Shown: positions 1-9,020, counted from the stretch's first letter. The stretch is DNA of 64,000 bases from Vibrio sp. RE88 (GCF_013113835.1 NZ_VTYQ01000006.1:248001-312000), one strand, 5' to 3'. Numbers and translations: made by a program. Notes: generated from the sequence alone by a model not told the origin.

Positions 1-429
1 TTTCCAATCTTCAAAACAGGGAATGGCTTGCCCATCGGTGAGCTTAATATCAGGGTGCAGGTTTCGTGAATACCATAATTTTCGCTTAGGACGCTTCATT
101 CTCCCAGCGACCCAGCGAGCCAACGCCAGATCCGTCAAGTGCATTAAGATGCCATCCCAACCACCGTACCATTGCTTGTCTTTCTCAGCTGACACAATTT
201 TGCAGCCCGTCAGCTCTCTCAGCTTATGAGCGGCTCCGGCGTGATCTGGGTGCATGTGGGTCACCACCACCACCTTGAGGGAATGAAAAGGCTTCCCGAG
301 TGTTTCAGTGATGTAGCGCTCTAAATATGGAACATCTGCCCTACTCGCCCCATCCAGTAGCATCAGTTTATCTGGATACTCGGCTAGGTACATTTTTTGA
401 ATATAACCATCAATGGTATGAAGCTTCAT
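1..429 (-). CDS. MBL-fold metallo-hydrolase, C-terminus cut by window edge
   Basis: The reading frame starts at an ATG complementary to 427-429 and runs off the left edge, so only the first 143 residues are visible. The metal-binding motif HMHPDH lies at residues 58-63 after a run of valines (VVVVT), which is the hallmark of metallo-beta-lactamase-fold hydrolases. The surrounding text (PDKLMLLDGASRAD upstream and DHAG downstream) fits the broad glyoxalase II-like branch that binds two metal ions. No signal peptide is visible, so it is probably cytoplasmic. The substrate cannot be told from the sequence. It lies upstream of the EamA gene on the same strand, with about 115 bp between them. Confidence 0.85.
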   Translation of the reverse strand, partial: MKLHTIDGYIQKMYLAEYPDKLMLLDGASRADVPYLERYITETLGKPFHSLKVVVVTHMHPDHAGAAHKLRELTGCKIVSAEKDKQWYGGWDGILMHLTDLALARWVAGRMKRPKRKLWYSRNLHPDIKLTDGQAIPCFEDWK

Positions 430-543
430 TCGAACTGCCAATTTAACAATGTATTTACATTTACTAATTTAGCAATAAGCCAATAAATGAACAGAGCAAA
501 TGCTCTACGATGTGACATCGGACCAGTTAGTTGGATATACGAA

Positions 544-1416
544 TTAGCGTTTGAGTCTTAAGAGACGTCCATCTGTGCGGTAGAAAATCAGTGCGAGCAA
601 AATCAGACTACACCCTAGTAGCTTGTTGGCTGAGAGCTGTTCACCATACCAGAGAATACTGAGTATCACGGTCCAGATCGGTTCAAGTAGCATGATAAGG
701 GCGGCATTTCCTGGGTTGCTGTGTTTCTGACCAAGCGTCTGCATCACGTATCGCAAGCTGGTCGCTAGAACGGCACTGGCGGCAAACCAACCCCAAATGC
801 TGGCATCCACACTAACAGGTATGGTTTCAAACAAAGCGGAAGCCACTAAAGCAATAACGCCAGTAACAAATAGCTGAATACAAGTCAGTGTCAGTACCGG
901 TAGGTTTTGTGCCAGTCGGCTATTCACATTGAAATGCAAAGCAAGTAGACAGGCGTTGGCTAAGAACCAGAGTTGCCCAGCTGAACTGTTCCACTCTCCT
1001 TGTAAAGAAAGAAATGCCAGACCGGATACCGCAATCGGCATCGCAATCCAGAACGCACGCTTTGGCCGTTCCTTGTACAGCGCCCAAGCAACAATAGGAA
1101 CAATAATCATAGATAAGCTAACAATAAACGCCCCTTCACCAAGGGTTTCACTGACTGCGATAGCATGTACCCAAGCAAGAAGCGCAAGCGCCAGAATACA
1201 ACCGCCACCCATTGCTTGAGTGAGCTGTTTTAGGCTGAGTTGTTTGAGTGATTTGAAACAGAAAGGAAGCAAACATATTGAAGCGACCACAAAGCGTAAA
1301 CCGACAAAGCCAAATGGCGGTAAACCTTGAATCGTTTCTTTGGAAAAAATCCACCCTAAACCGGCCAATGCGGTAGTGGCAACAAGGATCCAAGCGGCTT
1401 TGCTTTCTGAGTTCAA
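544..1416 (-). CDS. EamA/DMT-family membrane exporter
   Basis: The 290-residue protein is almost entirely hydrophobic, with about ten predicted membrane helices in two repeated halves, as in the EamA (drug/metabolite transporter) family. Typical family text is seen at the N-terminus (ALAGLGWIFSKETIQGLPPFG) and near the C-terminus (LLEPIWTVILSILWYGEQL). It should act in the inner membrane as a secondary exporter, and the substrate is unknown. The start codon is TTG (complement of 1414-1416), preceded by an AAGAGAA Shine-Dalgarno-like run. No ATG in frame nearby gives a better start. The family is certain and the specific function is not. Confidence 0.88.
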   Translation of the reverse strand: MNSESKAAWILVATTALAGLGWIFSKETIQGLPPFGFVGLRFVVASICLLPFCFKSLKQLSLKQLTQAMGGGCILALALLAWVHAIAVSETLGEGAFIVSLSMIIVPIVAWALYKERPKRAFWIAMPIAVSGLAFLSLQGEWNSSAGQLWFLANACLLALHFNVNSRLAQNLPVLTLTCIQLFVTGVIALVASALFETIPVSVDASIWGWFAASAVLATSLRYVMQTLGQKHSNPGNAALIMLLEPIWTVILSILWYGEQLSANKLLGCSLILLALIFYRTDGRLLRLKR

Positions 1417-1842
1417 TACAAATTCTCTTTAATTATTATTCTGTTAATTTGGGAATTTCCGATAGTCGCAGATTTGTTCAAGAATTACCAAGAAAAGTCC
1501 GATCCTATTTTCATTCTCAATAATATATCTACTGAGAATATGGTGGCACTTGATGAAAAGAATCCCCGATACCAAGGTCACATGATACTCAACATGTGCA
1601 TTTCTTTACTTGCCGCATCACTAGACGTTATTCAAGCGCCTCGAAAACCACTGTATAACACTGTATGAAAAATAGTGTTTTAGATCACATTTCCTCATAC
1701 TTCCATCTCATCACCTTGCCACAACAGGAATAAAAATTAACGCTTAAAAACAAAGACTTAAACAATAAACCTCAGATACCGCGCAAAATAAACGTACAAA
1801 AAGACAACAAATATTGCTTGATCAACTGACACAATCAAACTA
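1417..1842. other. Intergenic region between EamA gene and sulA-like gene
   Basis: About 425 bp without a convincing gene. A 64-codon open frame at 1474-1668 has no ribosome binding site and no recognisable protein text. The right part (about 1730-1840) is A-rich and carries the sulA-like promoter. Its candidate -35 element is TTGATC at 1818-1823 and its -10 is TACTGT at 1841-1846, with a 17-bp spacer. Confidence 0.6.
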
Positions 1843-1858
1843 CTGTATAGACATACAG
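1843..1858. promoter_or_regulatory. LexA operator (SOS box)
   Basis: The 16-bp sequence CTGTATAGACATACAG fits the gammaproteobacterial LexA consensus CTG-N10-CAG with a TA-rich centre. It overlaps the candidate -10 element and ends 22 bp before the chosen ATG of the sulA-like gene, so LexA bound here would block transcription. This supports damage-inducible expression of that gene. Confidence 0.9.
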
Positions 1859-1880
1859 CATGTATGTAAGGACAGTAATT

Positions 1881-2273
1881 ATGTTTCAGGTACACACTAC
1901 AAATCGCTCAGTTTCTAAATTCAATGTATTGGCTCAACCAACGCAACCAATGAACATTGCAGACTCGACGCTCAGCCGTTTAGCAGGGTTGTCTAACCAG
2001 AAGCAATGGATCTTGTTCACTGCCGAATGCCCTCGTCCAGATTACGAACAGTTCTCTTCATACAATGTCAGCTGTAAAAAGATCATTCAGATGAAATCTT
2101 CGCAAACACAGTCCGAGTTTGAAATCGTAGTAAAAGCAATTAAATCGGGTAATGCCAGCGCCGTTGTCGCCTCAGATAATATTGAACTCGTAGAACAATC
2201 ATTACTTCGTGATCTCGCGAGCCAATACCATTGCGAAGTCTTCTTTGTTGAAAGCCACAATCAATTTCACTAA
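1881..2273 (+). CDS. sulA: SulA-like SOS cell-division inhibitor
   Basis: The 130-residue cytoplasmic protein resembles the SulA family, whose members block FtsZ polymerisation during DNA damage. The region around residues 40-100 (QKQWILFTAECPRPDY ... IVVKAIKSGNASAVVAS) follows the E. coli SulA pattern of W.L.-(12-15 residues)-K..Q and V.A...GN.S.V. The identification is strengthened by the LexA box directly upstream. An earlier in-frame ATG at 1860 would add seven residues, but it lies next to the LexA box and has no ribosome binding site. The ATG at 1881 has AAGGA 8 bp upstream and is preferred. Overall identity to E. coli SulA is low, so another SulA/RecA-superfamily role is possible. Confidence 0.7.
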   Translation: MFQVHTTNRSVSKFNVLAQPTQPMNIADSTLSRLAGLSNQKQWILFTAECPRPDYEQFSSYNVSCKKIIQMKSSQTQSEFEIVVKAIKSGNASAVVASDNIELVEQSLLRDLASQYHCEVFFVESHNQFH

Positions 2274-2355
2274 TTTCATTTGCACTGTCTTCTGCCTCTC
2301 TTTTCGAGAGGCTTTTTTGTTTTTAGCTAATTTCTAATTCCTAAAGAATATTTAC

Positions 2356-2371
2356 AAGCAAACGTTTGCTT
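2356..2371. promoter_or_regulatory. PurR operator upstream of purC
   Basis: AAGCAAACGTTTGCTT is a perfect 16-bp palindrome and a close match to the PurR consensus ACGCAAACGTTTGCGT. It lies about 100 bp before the purC start codon and just upstream of an extended -10 promoter (TGGTATGAT, 2397-2405). Repression by PurR with hypoxanthine or guanine is the expected control of this purine gene. Confidence 0.9.
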
Positions 2372-2469
2372 TTTCTCTGGAAGGTTAATTTAGTTCTGGT
2401 ATGATTCTCTGCAAATCGATTGCCTCTCACCGGCAACCTTCCATTTTTGACAAAGATAGGAATGTCTAA

Positions 2470-3573
2470 ATGAGTCTCGCTGATCAAGTTCTTGCTGTTA
2501 ATGATGATCTTCCCATTCGTACCAACAAACCCGTTCATAGTGGCAAAGTACGCTCTGTGTACTGGCTAACAGAGGAAGACAGTCAACGTCTGATTAAGGA
2601 AAAAGGCTACGATGTTGCGGAAGATGCACCGCTTGCCATTATGGTCATCAGCGATCGCATCTCTGCATTCGATTGTATCTGGCACGGACAAGGCGGATTA
2701 AAGGGCGTTCCCGGTAAAGGTGCTGCACTCAACGCGATTTCCAATCACTGGTTTAAGCTCTTCAAAGAGAACGGTCTGGCGGACAGCCATATTTTGGATA
2801 TTCCCCACCCTTTGGTTTGGATCGTGCAAAAAGCGAAACCAATCATGATTGAAGCGATATGCCGTCAGTACATCACAGGTTCCATGTGGCGCGCTTACGA
2901 CAAAGGCGAGCGTGACTTCTGTGGAATTCAGCTACCAGAAGGCTTAGAGAAAGACACCGCGTTACCTGAACTTTTGATGACACCGTCAACTAAAGGCATT
3001 CTGAAAGGCATTCCCGGAGTCCCTGAAGCTGATGATGTGAATATCACGCGTCAGAACATCGAAGATAACTTTGCTGCGTTCAACTTCTCTAGCGCGAATG
3101 ATATCAGCCTGTATGAAAAACTGCTGAGTGATGGGTTTGCCGTGATCAGTAATGCCCTATCCCAAGTAGAGCAAATCTTCGTTGATACCAAATTTGAATT
3201 TGGTTACGTGCACGATGCCTCAGGTAATGAAAAGCTGATTTACATGGATGAAGTTGGCACACCAGACTCTTCTCGTATTTGGGATGAGCAAGAATACAAA
3301 AATGGCCATATTGTTGAGAACTCTAAAGAAGGCTTCCGCCAGTTCTTACTTAACTACTTCCCTGACCCTGATATTCTGCTTAACAAAGAGCGCATGCCTG
3401 AACGTGAAGCTTTAGCTCGCGATAACGAGCTTCCGCTTGAAGCACTGATGGACATTTCACAGACTTATACAGGCATCGCAGAGAAGATCACCGGACAACC
3501 GATCAAACTGAGTGCCAATCCGAAACAAGAAATTATCAATGTACTGAGCCAAGAATACGGTTTGGTCGACTAA
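2470..3573 (+). CDS. purC: Phosphoribosylaminoimidazole-succinocarboxamide synthase (SAICAR synthetase)
   Basis: PurC joins CAIR and aspartate using ATP to give SAICAR, a late step of de novo purine synthesis in the cytoplasm. The 367-residue protein is the long form common in Vibrio rather than the ~237-residue E. coli form. Recognisable blocks are GKVRSVYW near residue 26, the [13 protein letters not shown] block (residues about 59-71), [16 protein letters not shown] around 135-150, and [10 protein letters not shown] with [10 protein letters not shown] in the C-terminal half. The ATG at 2470 is preceded by AGGA. It stands alone, with a PurR box upstream and a hairpin terminator downstream. 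Confidence 0.96.
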   Translation: MSLADQVLAVNDDLPIRTNKPVHSGKVRSVYWLTEEDSQRLIKEKGYDVAEDAPLAIMVISDRISAFDCIWHGQGGLKGVPGKGAALNAISNHWFKLFKENGLADSHILDIPHPLVWIVQKAKPIMIEAICRQYITGSMWRAYDKGERDFCGIQLPEGLEKDTALPELLMTPSTKGILKGIPGVPEADDVNITRQNIEDNFAAFNFSSANDISLYEKLLSDGFAVISNALSQVEQIFVDTKFEFGYVHDASGNEKLIYMDEVGTPDSSRIWDEQEYKNGHIVENSKEGFRQFLLNYFPDPDILLNKERMPEREALARDNELPLEALMDISQTYTGIAEKITGQPIKLSANPKQEIINVLSQEYGLVD

Positions 3574-3580
3574 AAAATAA

Positions 3581-3610
3581 CGCCCAAGTCATCTCTTGGG
3601 CGTCTTTCTT
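3581..3610. terminator. Bidirectional terminator between purC and 3618 gene
   Basis: An 8-bp stem CGCCCAAG / CTTGGGCG (3581-3588 and 3595-3602) is followed by a T-rich run on the plus strand and by TTATTTTTT on the minus strand. It sits between two convergent genes. Confidence 0.85.
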
Positions 3611-3617
3611 TAACTTA

Positions 3618-3959
3618 CTATCCCTTAGAATCTTCTACGGCACCGTGCTCCATGAAAGCCTGAGCCAAACGCCCTACAAAACAACGGCCCGGATTATCCC
3701 CTAGGATCCATTCTTCTGGCGTAAACAATTCAAACAGCCCAAAGCTTGCCAATGCTGGAATGGCTAATTTTAAATCCTGCACAACTTCGCCACGCTCCCC
3801 TTCGTTGTATCTGATTATATTGTGTAGCATCGCCCCAACGGTTCCGGTTGGAATCTTAGTGCCATCTTTCAATGTTACGATCGGCAGTACCTGACCTTCA
3901 GCAACTATTTTGTGGTTAACCGCCGAAAGCTGCTGTGCTAGTGATGTATTCTTATCCAT
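3618..3959 (-). CDS. Conserved hypothetical protein, 113 residues
   Basis: I do not recognise a characterised family. The protein is soluble, has no signal peptide or membrane segment, and reads like real coding sequence (for example LPIVTLKDGTKIPTGTVGAM and DNPGRCFVGRLAQAFMEHG). The ATG complementary to 3957-3959 follows a GGAT-containing stretch, and the gene shares a terminator with convergent purC. The region up to the AraC gene is a 138-bp divergent intergenic. Function cannot be inferred. Confidence 0.7.
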   Translation of the reverse strand: MDKNTSLAQQLSAVNHKIVAEGQVLPIVTLKDGTKIPTGTVGAMLHNIIRYNEGERGEVVQDLKLAIPALASFGLFELFTPEEWILGDNPGRCFVGRLAQAFMEHGAVEDSKG

Positions 3960-4097
3960 TTCTCAATCCTCTGTTGATTACAGTTACCTAAGGTTGCCAA
4001 GTCATAACGCTTGCAACCTCAAACACAGGGATAGAATAACGGCTAACGAACAGGCATAATTTCTTCAAATAGACATAATATTTACTTATTACGCCAT

Positions 4098-4829
4098 ATG
4101 AATTGCATTGAGTTATTGAAAATTCATCACCCAGCGACATCCGAAACCGAATGGCACCAGCATGAATATGCGCAGCTTTACTGGGTGAACAAGGGTATAT
4201 TTACGATTGAAACAAGTGATCAGCAATGGACGATTACTCCCGCATGCCTTGGCTGGATTCCTCCCCATTTACAACACAGATCTGATGTTGTGGCTGACAT
4301 AGAAGCTGTCATGATCTACGTACCTTTAACTTGGCTCAATGCCTTTTCGCAACAAGCGAAAGTCATTCAATCCAACACCCTTATTCAAGCCCTCATTGAG
4401 CGAATTACCCATTTCGACTTATCAGCGATGACAGAGCCTCAACAGCGACAGTTTCAAGTCCTGCTGGATGAGATTCACCTTGCCCCTGCGAGTAATCTCT
4501 ATTTACCTCTACCTAAGGAGGCAAAAATGCGCCAAATCGCCGATACCCTATTAGAAACACCAGATGACGCCCGTTCGCAAACAGAATTAGCGCTTGATTT
4601 TGGTACCAGTACACGGACTTTGAGTCGGTTGTTCAAGAAAGAAACCGGGATGGCTTTTGGCTTCTGGCGACAACAAGCCAGACTCGTCAGCTCATTGCCT
4701 AACTTGGAAAAAGGTTTAAGTATCACTTGCGTCGCACTGTCCTGTGGCTACAGTAATACCAGCAGCTTTATCACTGCTTTTAAAGCGCGTTTTGGCGTCA
4801 CTCCCTGTGTGTATTTCGGTTCACAGTAG
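4098..4829 (+). CDS. AraC-family transcriptional regulator with N-terminal cupin domain
   Basis: The 243-residue protein has an AraC-binding cupin half (residues about 8-90, with the HQHEYAQLYWVNKG strand-turn motif near residue 21) and a C-terminal pair of helix-turn-helix motifs. The first is around residues 155-180 (ARSQTELALDFGTSTRTLSR, then LFKKETG), and the second is SITCVALSCGYSNTSSFITAFKARFGVTP. This layout is like the NimR (YeaM) group, which controls a neighbouring exporter. No exporter lies next to it here, so the target is unknown. Its end overlaps the convergent nucleotidyltransferase gene by 9 bp. Confidence 0.9.
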   Translation: MNCIELLKIHHPATSETEWHQHEYAQLYWVNKGIFTIETSDQQWTITPACLGWIPPHLQHRSDVVADIEAVMIYVPLTWLNAFSQQAKVIQSNTLIQALIERITHFDLSAMTEPQQRQFQVLLDEIHLAPASNLYLPLPKEAKMRQIADTLLETPDDARSQTELALDFGTSTRTLSRLFKKETGMAFGFWRQQARLVSSLPNLEKGLSITCVALSCGYSNTSSFITAFKARFGVTPCVYFGSQ

Positions 4830-5390
4830 TGGCGTCTCAGTGTCTAGCACAACTCGTAATCGAGGCCAGTTTTCCATCCAGCGCTTACTTTTCACCCTTT
4901 GATAAAACAATGCTTGAGAGCGCTTAGGGTTGTGCGTCACTTTCAACGCGAACAAGCTATCAAAACCAAATGATGAAAGGCACTGGTACTTCCCACTAAC
5001 GAGTTGTCTAATTGCCACCGCGGTTTCTTTTTCCGGCCAGAAGCTCATCGCATCAATCAAATCCGTATATGCGCGATCACCATTGCGCTCATGCATCATG
5101 GCTTGGTTTCTAACCTGCCAGTTCGCATCCGGCATCAACTCCTGAAGCTTCAATTCGTACGCTTTATATCGTTCTGGATCGGATTCATCCAAGTCAAAAT
5201 AGATCACATCAAGATCATTGAGTGGAGTCGGGGCTTCTTTGTGGTGTAGCGCATCCCACACGAGGTTTCTGACAAATCCTGCGGCTAAAAAAGCTTGAGG
5301 GATCTCGGACTTAAAAACACACGCTAAAGCGCGCATCCGAAAACTGTCTTTTTCAATCCATTGGATTATCTTGTCGCTGTAGTTTTCCAT
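4821..5390 (-). CDS. Nucleotidyltransferase family protein (NTP_transf_6 type)
   Basis: The 189-residue protein has the sequence AAGFVRNLVWDALH (residues about 36-49) and, further on, PLNDLDVIYFDL, the catalytic Dx[DE]-like strand of the minimal nucleotidyltransferase fold. The later block YTDLIDAMSFWPEKETAVAIR is typical of the DUF925/NTP_transf_6 proteins of gammaproteobacteria. The physiological substrate of that family is not established. It is cytoplasmic and monocistronic. It is convergent with the AraC gene, overlapping by 9 bp, and divergent from the LysR gene. Confidence 0.85.
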   Translation of the reverse strand: MENYSDKIIQWIEKDSFRMRALACVFKSEIPQAFLAAGFVRNLVWDALHHKEAPTPLNDLDVIYFDLDESDPERYKAYELKLQELMPDANWQVRNQAMMHERNGDRAYTDLIDAMSFWPEKETAVAIRQLVSGKYQCLSSFGFDSLFALKVTHNPKRSQALFYQRVKSKRWMENWPRLRVVLDTETPLL

Positions 5391-5554
5391 TTCATTCTTC
5401 TGAATTTCTCATTCTGCCTAATCCTAGCATGACGTGGTTAAACGGTTCCTAGATAAATCGGCCACTTACAACTGGCAGAATTTTTGATCAGGCTCGTATC
5501 TAATTTAGGCCATCACAGGTATAACTGGCCCGTCTTTCTTTTCTGGCCTTTTCA

Positions 5555-6466
5555 ATGGATTACGTTGCCCTTTCTCGAATCAGCTTAAAGCACCTGACGG
5601 TATTGCATGTACTATTAAGTACGCACAGTGTCAGTGGTACCGCTCAAGTTTTATGTGTTACCCCATCAAGCGTCAGTAAAACACTCAGCCAGCTTAGAGA
5701 ACAACTTAAGGATGAACTTTTCTATCGGGAAGGAACATCACTGGTCCCCACACCCTTTGCGTTATCCGTTGCCAAAGACGTACACAAGATCCTTGCTTGT
5801 ATGAACGGAATTCTCCACCAAGGGGAGTTTGAACCTAAGAATTTTTCCGGAACGGTGTCACTTTCGATGCGAGAGAGCACCTTCGAGCTTTTTTCTGGGA
5901 GCATCTCCAAGATTGGCAGTCAGTTAACGTCAGCTAACATCCAGATTTTCGCTAAGGAACAACTTAGCTTTGATGCCCTGCTGCGTGGACAAGTTGATTT
6001 TATGATTTTGCCTCACGATATCAGCCAGCCGCCAACACGCAGCCGTGACCTAGTCTGGGAGCAAATTCAGGAGGATGAAATGGTCTGTTTGATGAGTCCA
6101 ACGCATCCTCTGGCTAACCAATCGATGAACACTGAACAGTATCTCACTTACCAACACATCGGCATTTTGGATAAGGATTTGTCCGCCCCCTACTTTGAGC
6201 AAAAACTCACCCAGCAGTACACGTCGAGAAACATCGCTATCTCCGTCGCTGATTTTGGCTCCGCGGCGGTTATCTGTCACCAAACTGAGTTATTGCTGAC
6301 TTGCTCAAAGATGTGGGCAGAGAAATCGCGGCAGGCAGAGACTCTGATCCAGAAGCCTCTGCCGTTTTCCTATGGAAAAGTAGCTTACAGCTTGGTCTGG
6401 AACCAAGCGAGCTTGAATGATCCCGCTCTGAAATGGCTGCACTCCCAGCTGATTAAACCGGTTTAA
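5555..6466 (+). CDS. LysR-family transcriptional regulator
   Basis: The 303-residue protein begins with a winged helix-turn-helix (residues about 10-68: LKHLTVLHVLLSTHSVSGTA, then VTPSSVSKTLSQLREQLKDELFYREG), which is the LysR signature. A periplasmic-binding-like effector domain follows (residues about 95-300). It is divergent from the nucleotidyltransferase gene, and its stop overlaps the yjjW stop by 4 bp in convergent orientation. Regulation of either neighbour is possible but not shown by the sequence. Confidence 0.92.
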   Translation: MDYVALSRISLKHLTVLHVLLSTHSVSGTAQVLCVTPSSVSKTLSQLREQLKDELFYREGTSLVPTPFALSVAKDVHKILACMNGILHQGEFEPKNFSGTVSLSMRESTFELFSGSISKIGSQLTSANIQIFAKEQLSFDALLRGQVDFMILPHDISQPPTRSRDLVWEQIQEDEMVCLMSPTHPLANQSMNTEQYLTYQHIGILDKDLSAPYFEQKLTQQYTSRNIAISVADFGSAAVICHQTELLLTCSKMWAEKSRQAETLIQKPLPFSYGKVAYSLVWNQASLNDPALKWLHSQLIKPV

Positions 6467-7332
6467 ACATAAACACTGGGTAGCTGAATGTGCTGGTTAA
6501 TCAGTGGCCGTAGAGCATCATGAAACTGCAACATTTGCGATTCATTGCATTTCGGCCACTCTAGCGCTTCACCCATCACGCCATGATGCTGAAACGCATT
6601 TAGCCGCACATTAACGTCGTCAGCCAGCGTATTAATAAGACGGGCGACTTCTGTGACTTCTTTGTCTAAGTCACTTCTGTTTGGTATTTGCAGTAAGCGA
6701 AGTTCATGCAACTTCTGCTTATCTGCCAAGTATCGTATTGAGTCAACCACCTTGTGATTATCACGCCCTACTAGCCAGTGATGTGTCTCTTCCTGCCAAG
6801 ATTTAAGGTCAATCATTGCACCGTCAAGATAAGGCAGAACCTTATCCCAACCAGACTCACCTAGGTAGCCATTACTGTCAATGAAACAGGTAAGATGGCA
6901 AAGCTCTTTGTCTGATTTGATACGTTTGAATAGCTCAACAATAAAAGGCAGCTGCATTGTTGCTTCGCCACCGGATATAGTGACACCGCTGATAAACCAC
7001 TTTTGCTCACTTATCAGCTCGATGATTTCTGATACCGAGTAGTAACGCACTTTAGGACTAGAACGATGTGTGCAAACATCAATGCACTGGTCACAATGCG
7101 TACATTTGCTCTCATCCCATACGACTTTCTGGTTCATGTCGAATGACAGCGCATTTTCTGGGCACCCTGCGACACAATCCCCACAGTGATTACAATAATT
7201 AATCGTATGGGGGTTATGGCAATTAATGCAGTTAAAGTTGCATCCCTGTAGGAAAAGGACCAGTCTGTTACCTGGTCCATCTACACACGAGAACTTGAGG
7301 ATACGGCTAACAATGGCCTGCCTTTCGCTCAT
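6463..7332 (-). CDS. yjjW: YjjW-type glycyl radical enzyme activase (radical SAM)
   Basis: The 289-residue protein is a radical SAM activase that should install the glycyl radical on YjjI. The SAM cluster motif CNFNCINC is at residues about 30-37, after FSCVDGPGNRLVLFLQG. Two ferredoxin-like 4Fe-4S motifs follow (CNHCGDCVAGCP and CTHCDQCIDVC, residues about 47-90), as in other activases, and SGGEA marks the SAM-binding region near residue 122. It lies 9 bp downstream of yjjI in the same operon. Activity is expected only without oxygen. Confidence 0.94.
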   Translation of the reverse strand: MSERQAIVSRILKFSCVDGPGNRLVLFLQGCNFNCINCHNPHTINYCNHCGDCVAGCPENALSFDMNQKVVWDESKCTHCDQCIDVCTHRSSPKVRYYSVSEIIELISEQKWFISGVTISGGEATMQLPFIVELFKRIKSDKELCHLTCFIDSNGYLGESGWDKVLPYLDGAMIDLKSWQEETHHWLVGRDNHKVVDSIRYLADKQKLHELRLLQIPNRSDLDKEVTEVARLINTLADDVNVRLNAFQHHGVMGEALEWPKCNESQMLQFHDALRPLINQHIQLPSVYV

Positions 7333-7341
7333 ATGCTTACC

Positions 7342-8883
7342 CTATTTGTAAACCGGCTGACTTTCCATACTCACAACTCGTGGAGCTCTATCCAAAATCC
7401 CTGTATTGTTAGCCGCTTCAGCGCCAAGGAAAGTCGTATTTTTGCGCGAACCTTGCTCTGAGAACTTATCTATATCTGACAGTTTGATCATATAGCCAGT
7501 AACTCGCACCAAATCATTTGAAGCAACATTGGCCGTGAACTCTCTATACCCTGAATTCAGCGCCCCCTTACACAAATTAAACATCGCTTCCGGGTTTGAC
7601 TTAACCGTTTCATCTATCGTCAAAATATCACTAATACCAGAGGTATAATGCTGATGGTGCTTAGCGGTTGCTTGTACATAAGCAACTGGGTCTGGTTCGG
7701 TGCCATAAGGAATGCGAACTCCCGGTGTCACTCCTTCATCAAGGCTGATGCCCCCTTGAGCATGTAGAAGCGCTTTACCTTCAAGGCCGTATTTCACCTT
7801 TGAATCTTGCACGATTTCAGCCAGTTTCTCAGAAATTAGATGGCCTAGCTCGTTCGCTTCTAAATCATGCCCATAGCAACCCTTTTCTCCCGACTTCTCC
7901 ATAAGAAGATTAACCGCTTCAGCCATGCCGTAGATTCCAAACATTGGCGCAAAACGCGCTTCGTCAATCAGACCTTCTTTGGTTAAAAAGCCTTTAAAGA
8001 AATTTGACTTCTCATGCAAATGTGAGCTGCGTGAGTCCATCAGCTCGACCATTAATTCACTGTAATAAGGCAGCAATTGATTGAGAAAGTCTTCAGTGTC
8101 TGATGCTAGGTTCGCCAACAGCTTAAGATTCATTCGGACCAGAGTGTTCGACCCACCAGCCAAAGGCAGAGAGTTGTAGCAACTCACAATACCAAATCGC
8201 TTTTCGCCGTAGCTACTCGCATGCATTGGATAGTTAGCAATATGAGGTTTACTACATTCACAAATGTTTCTGGTTGCCTGACGTAACAAATCATCCGGTG
8301 TCACAGCCGGGTCATACATGAAGGTCAGATTTGGCGCGATTTGCTTGAGCTCAGCGTCTATTTTCAAGATCGTTCGACAAATGATGTTATCCGAGGGGCC
8401 AATATTAACGTGCATAAAAGCATCAGGCAGTGTTCGGTCTAGCATGATCCAGAATCGCTTGAGCTTGTGATAAATCGCCTGCTCACTTAACTCACCCACA
8501 TAAGGAAGCAACACATCATCAAGCTGCCCTAGATATACCGGTATATTAGTCACTGACGGCACATGATGATAAATGATGGTCAGCAGGTTAATCGCATCGT
8601 CAAAATCACTCGCTGGCTCTAGCTCTAGATACTCAGAACCTTGTTGAAGAAACTTGGCATAATCAGGCAAGACATAGCGCGGTTTAAATGGTGCGTGACC
8701 TTCAAACATATCGCATAAAATGCCTTCTTCCATTGCAAGACGAACAGGCTCTGAAACAGGCATATAAGGGAGGCTAGCCTCTGCTTCTAAGGCTAAGAAT
8801 TGATTCTTCTGTTTAGGGTTTAATTTGGCATCGGTGACAATTTCTTGTACACGCTGTTGGAAAGAGTTAAGAGCTTCAGACAT
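7342..8883 (-). CDS. yjjI: YjjI-type glycyl radical enzyme of unknown substrate
   Basis: The 513-residue protein is the size of E. coli YjjI and belongs to the small glycyl radical enzyme group. The C-terminal glycyl radical loop is visible as RVTGYMIKLSD (residues about 464-474), whose glycine carries the radical. A candidate active-site cysteine lies in RFGIVSCYNSLPLAGGSNT. The reaction of YjjI-type enzymes is not established. The ATG complementary to 8881-8883 has AAGGA upstream. It forms an operon with yjjW. The upstream region contains a 17-bp near-perfect palindrome (8960-8976). Confidence 0.93.
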   Translation of the reverse strand: MSEALNSFQQRVQEIVTDAKLNPKQKNQFLALEAEASLPYMPVSEPVRLAMEEGILCDMFEGHAPFKPRYVLPDYAKFLQQGSEYLELEPASDFDDAINLLTIIYHHVPSVTNIPVYLGQLDDVLLPYVGELSEQAIYHKLKRFWIMLDRTLPDAFMHVNIGPSDNIICRTILKIDAELKQIAPNLTFMYDPAVTPDDLLRQATRNICECSKPHIANYPMHASSYGEKRFGIVSCYNSLPLAGGSNTLVRMNLKLLANLASDTEDFLNQLLPYYSELMVELMDSRSSHLHEKSNFFKGFLTKEGLIDEARFAPMFGIYGMAEAVNLLMEKSGEKGCYGHDLEANELGHLISEKLAEIVQDSKVKYGLEGKALLHAQGGISLDEGVTPGVRIPYGTEPDPVAYVQATAKHHQHYTSGISDILTIDETVKSNPEAMFNLCKGALNSGYREFTANVASNDLVRVTGYMIKLSDIDKFSEQGSRKNTTFLGAEAANNTGILDRAPRVVSMESQPVYK

Positions 8884-8959
8884 TGTATATTCCTTATTGT
8901 TTTTAAGGATTTTAGATGCACACTCTCCTTGTCGACAATTGAAATATATTTAAAGCCTC

Positions 8960-8976
8960 TTTTCCAATTTGGAAAA
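8960..8976. promoter_or_regulatory. Palindrome upstream of yjjI, possible operator
   Basis: TTTTCCAATTTGGAAAA is an inverted repeat of two 8-bp arms around one central base, about 80 bp before the yjjI start. It does not match FNR or CRP consensus. It may be a regulator site for the anaerobic yjjI-yjjW operon, but this is inference only. Confidence 0.4.
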
Positions 8977-8989
8977 CCACTGTAAGCAA

Positions 8990-9020
8990 AAAGGCTCGGT
9001 AGTAAACCGAGCCTTTTTAT
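8990..9020. terminator. Terminator downstream of the chemoreceptor gene
   Basis: The stem AAGGCTCGGT / ACCGAGCCTT (8991-9000 and 9006-9015) has T runs on both strands. It follows the stop of the minus-strand chemoreceptor gene and precedes the yjjI promoter. Confidence 0.9.

Noticed and set aside
23..229. Plus-strand frame of 68 codons
   Set aside because: It lies inside the metallo-hydrolase gene on the other strand, which has the clear HMHPDH motif.
1474..1668. 64-codon plus-strand frame
   Set aside because: No ribosome binding site and no recognisable protein text, in the gap upstream of the sulA-like gene.
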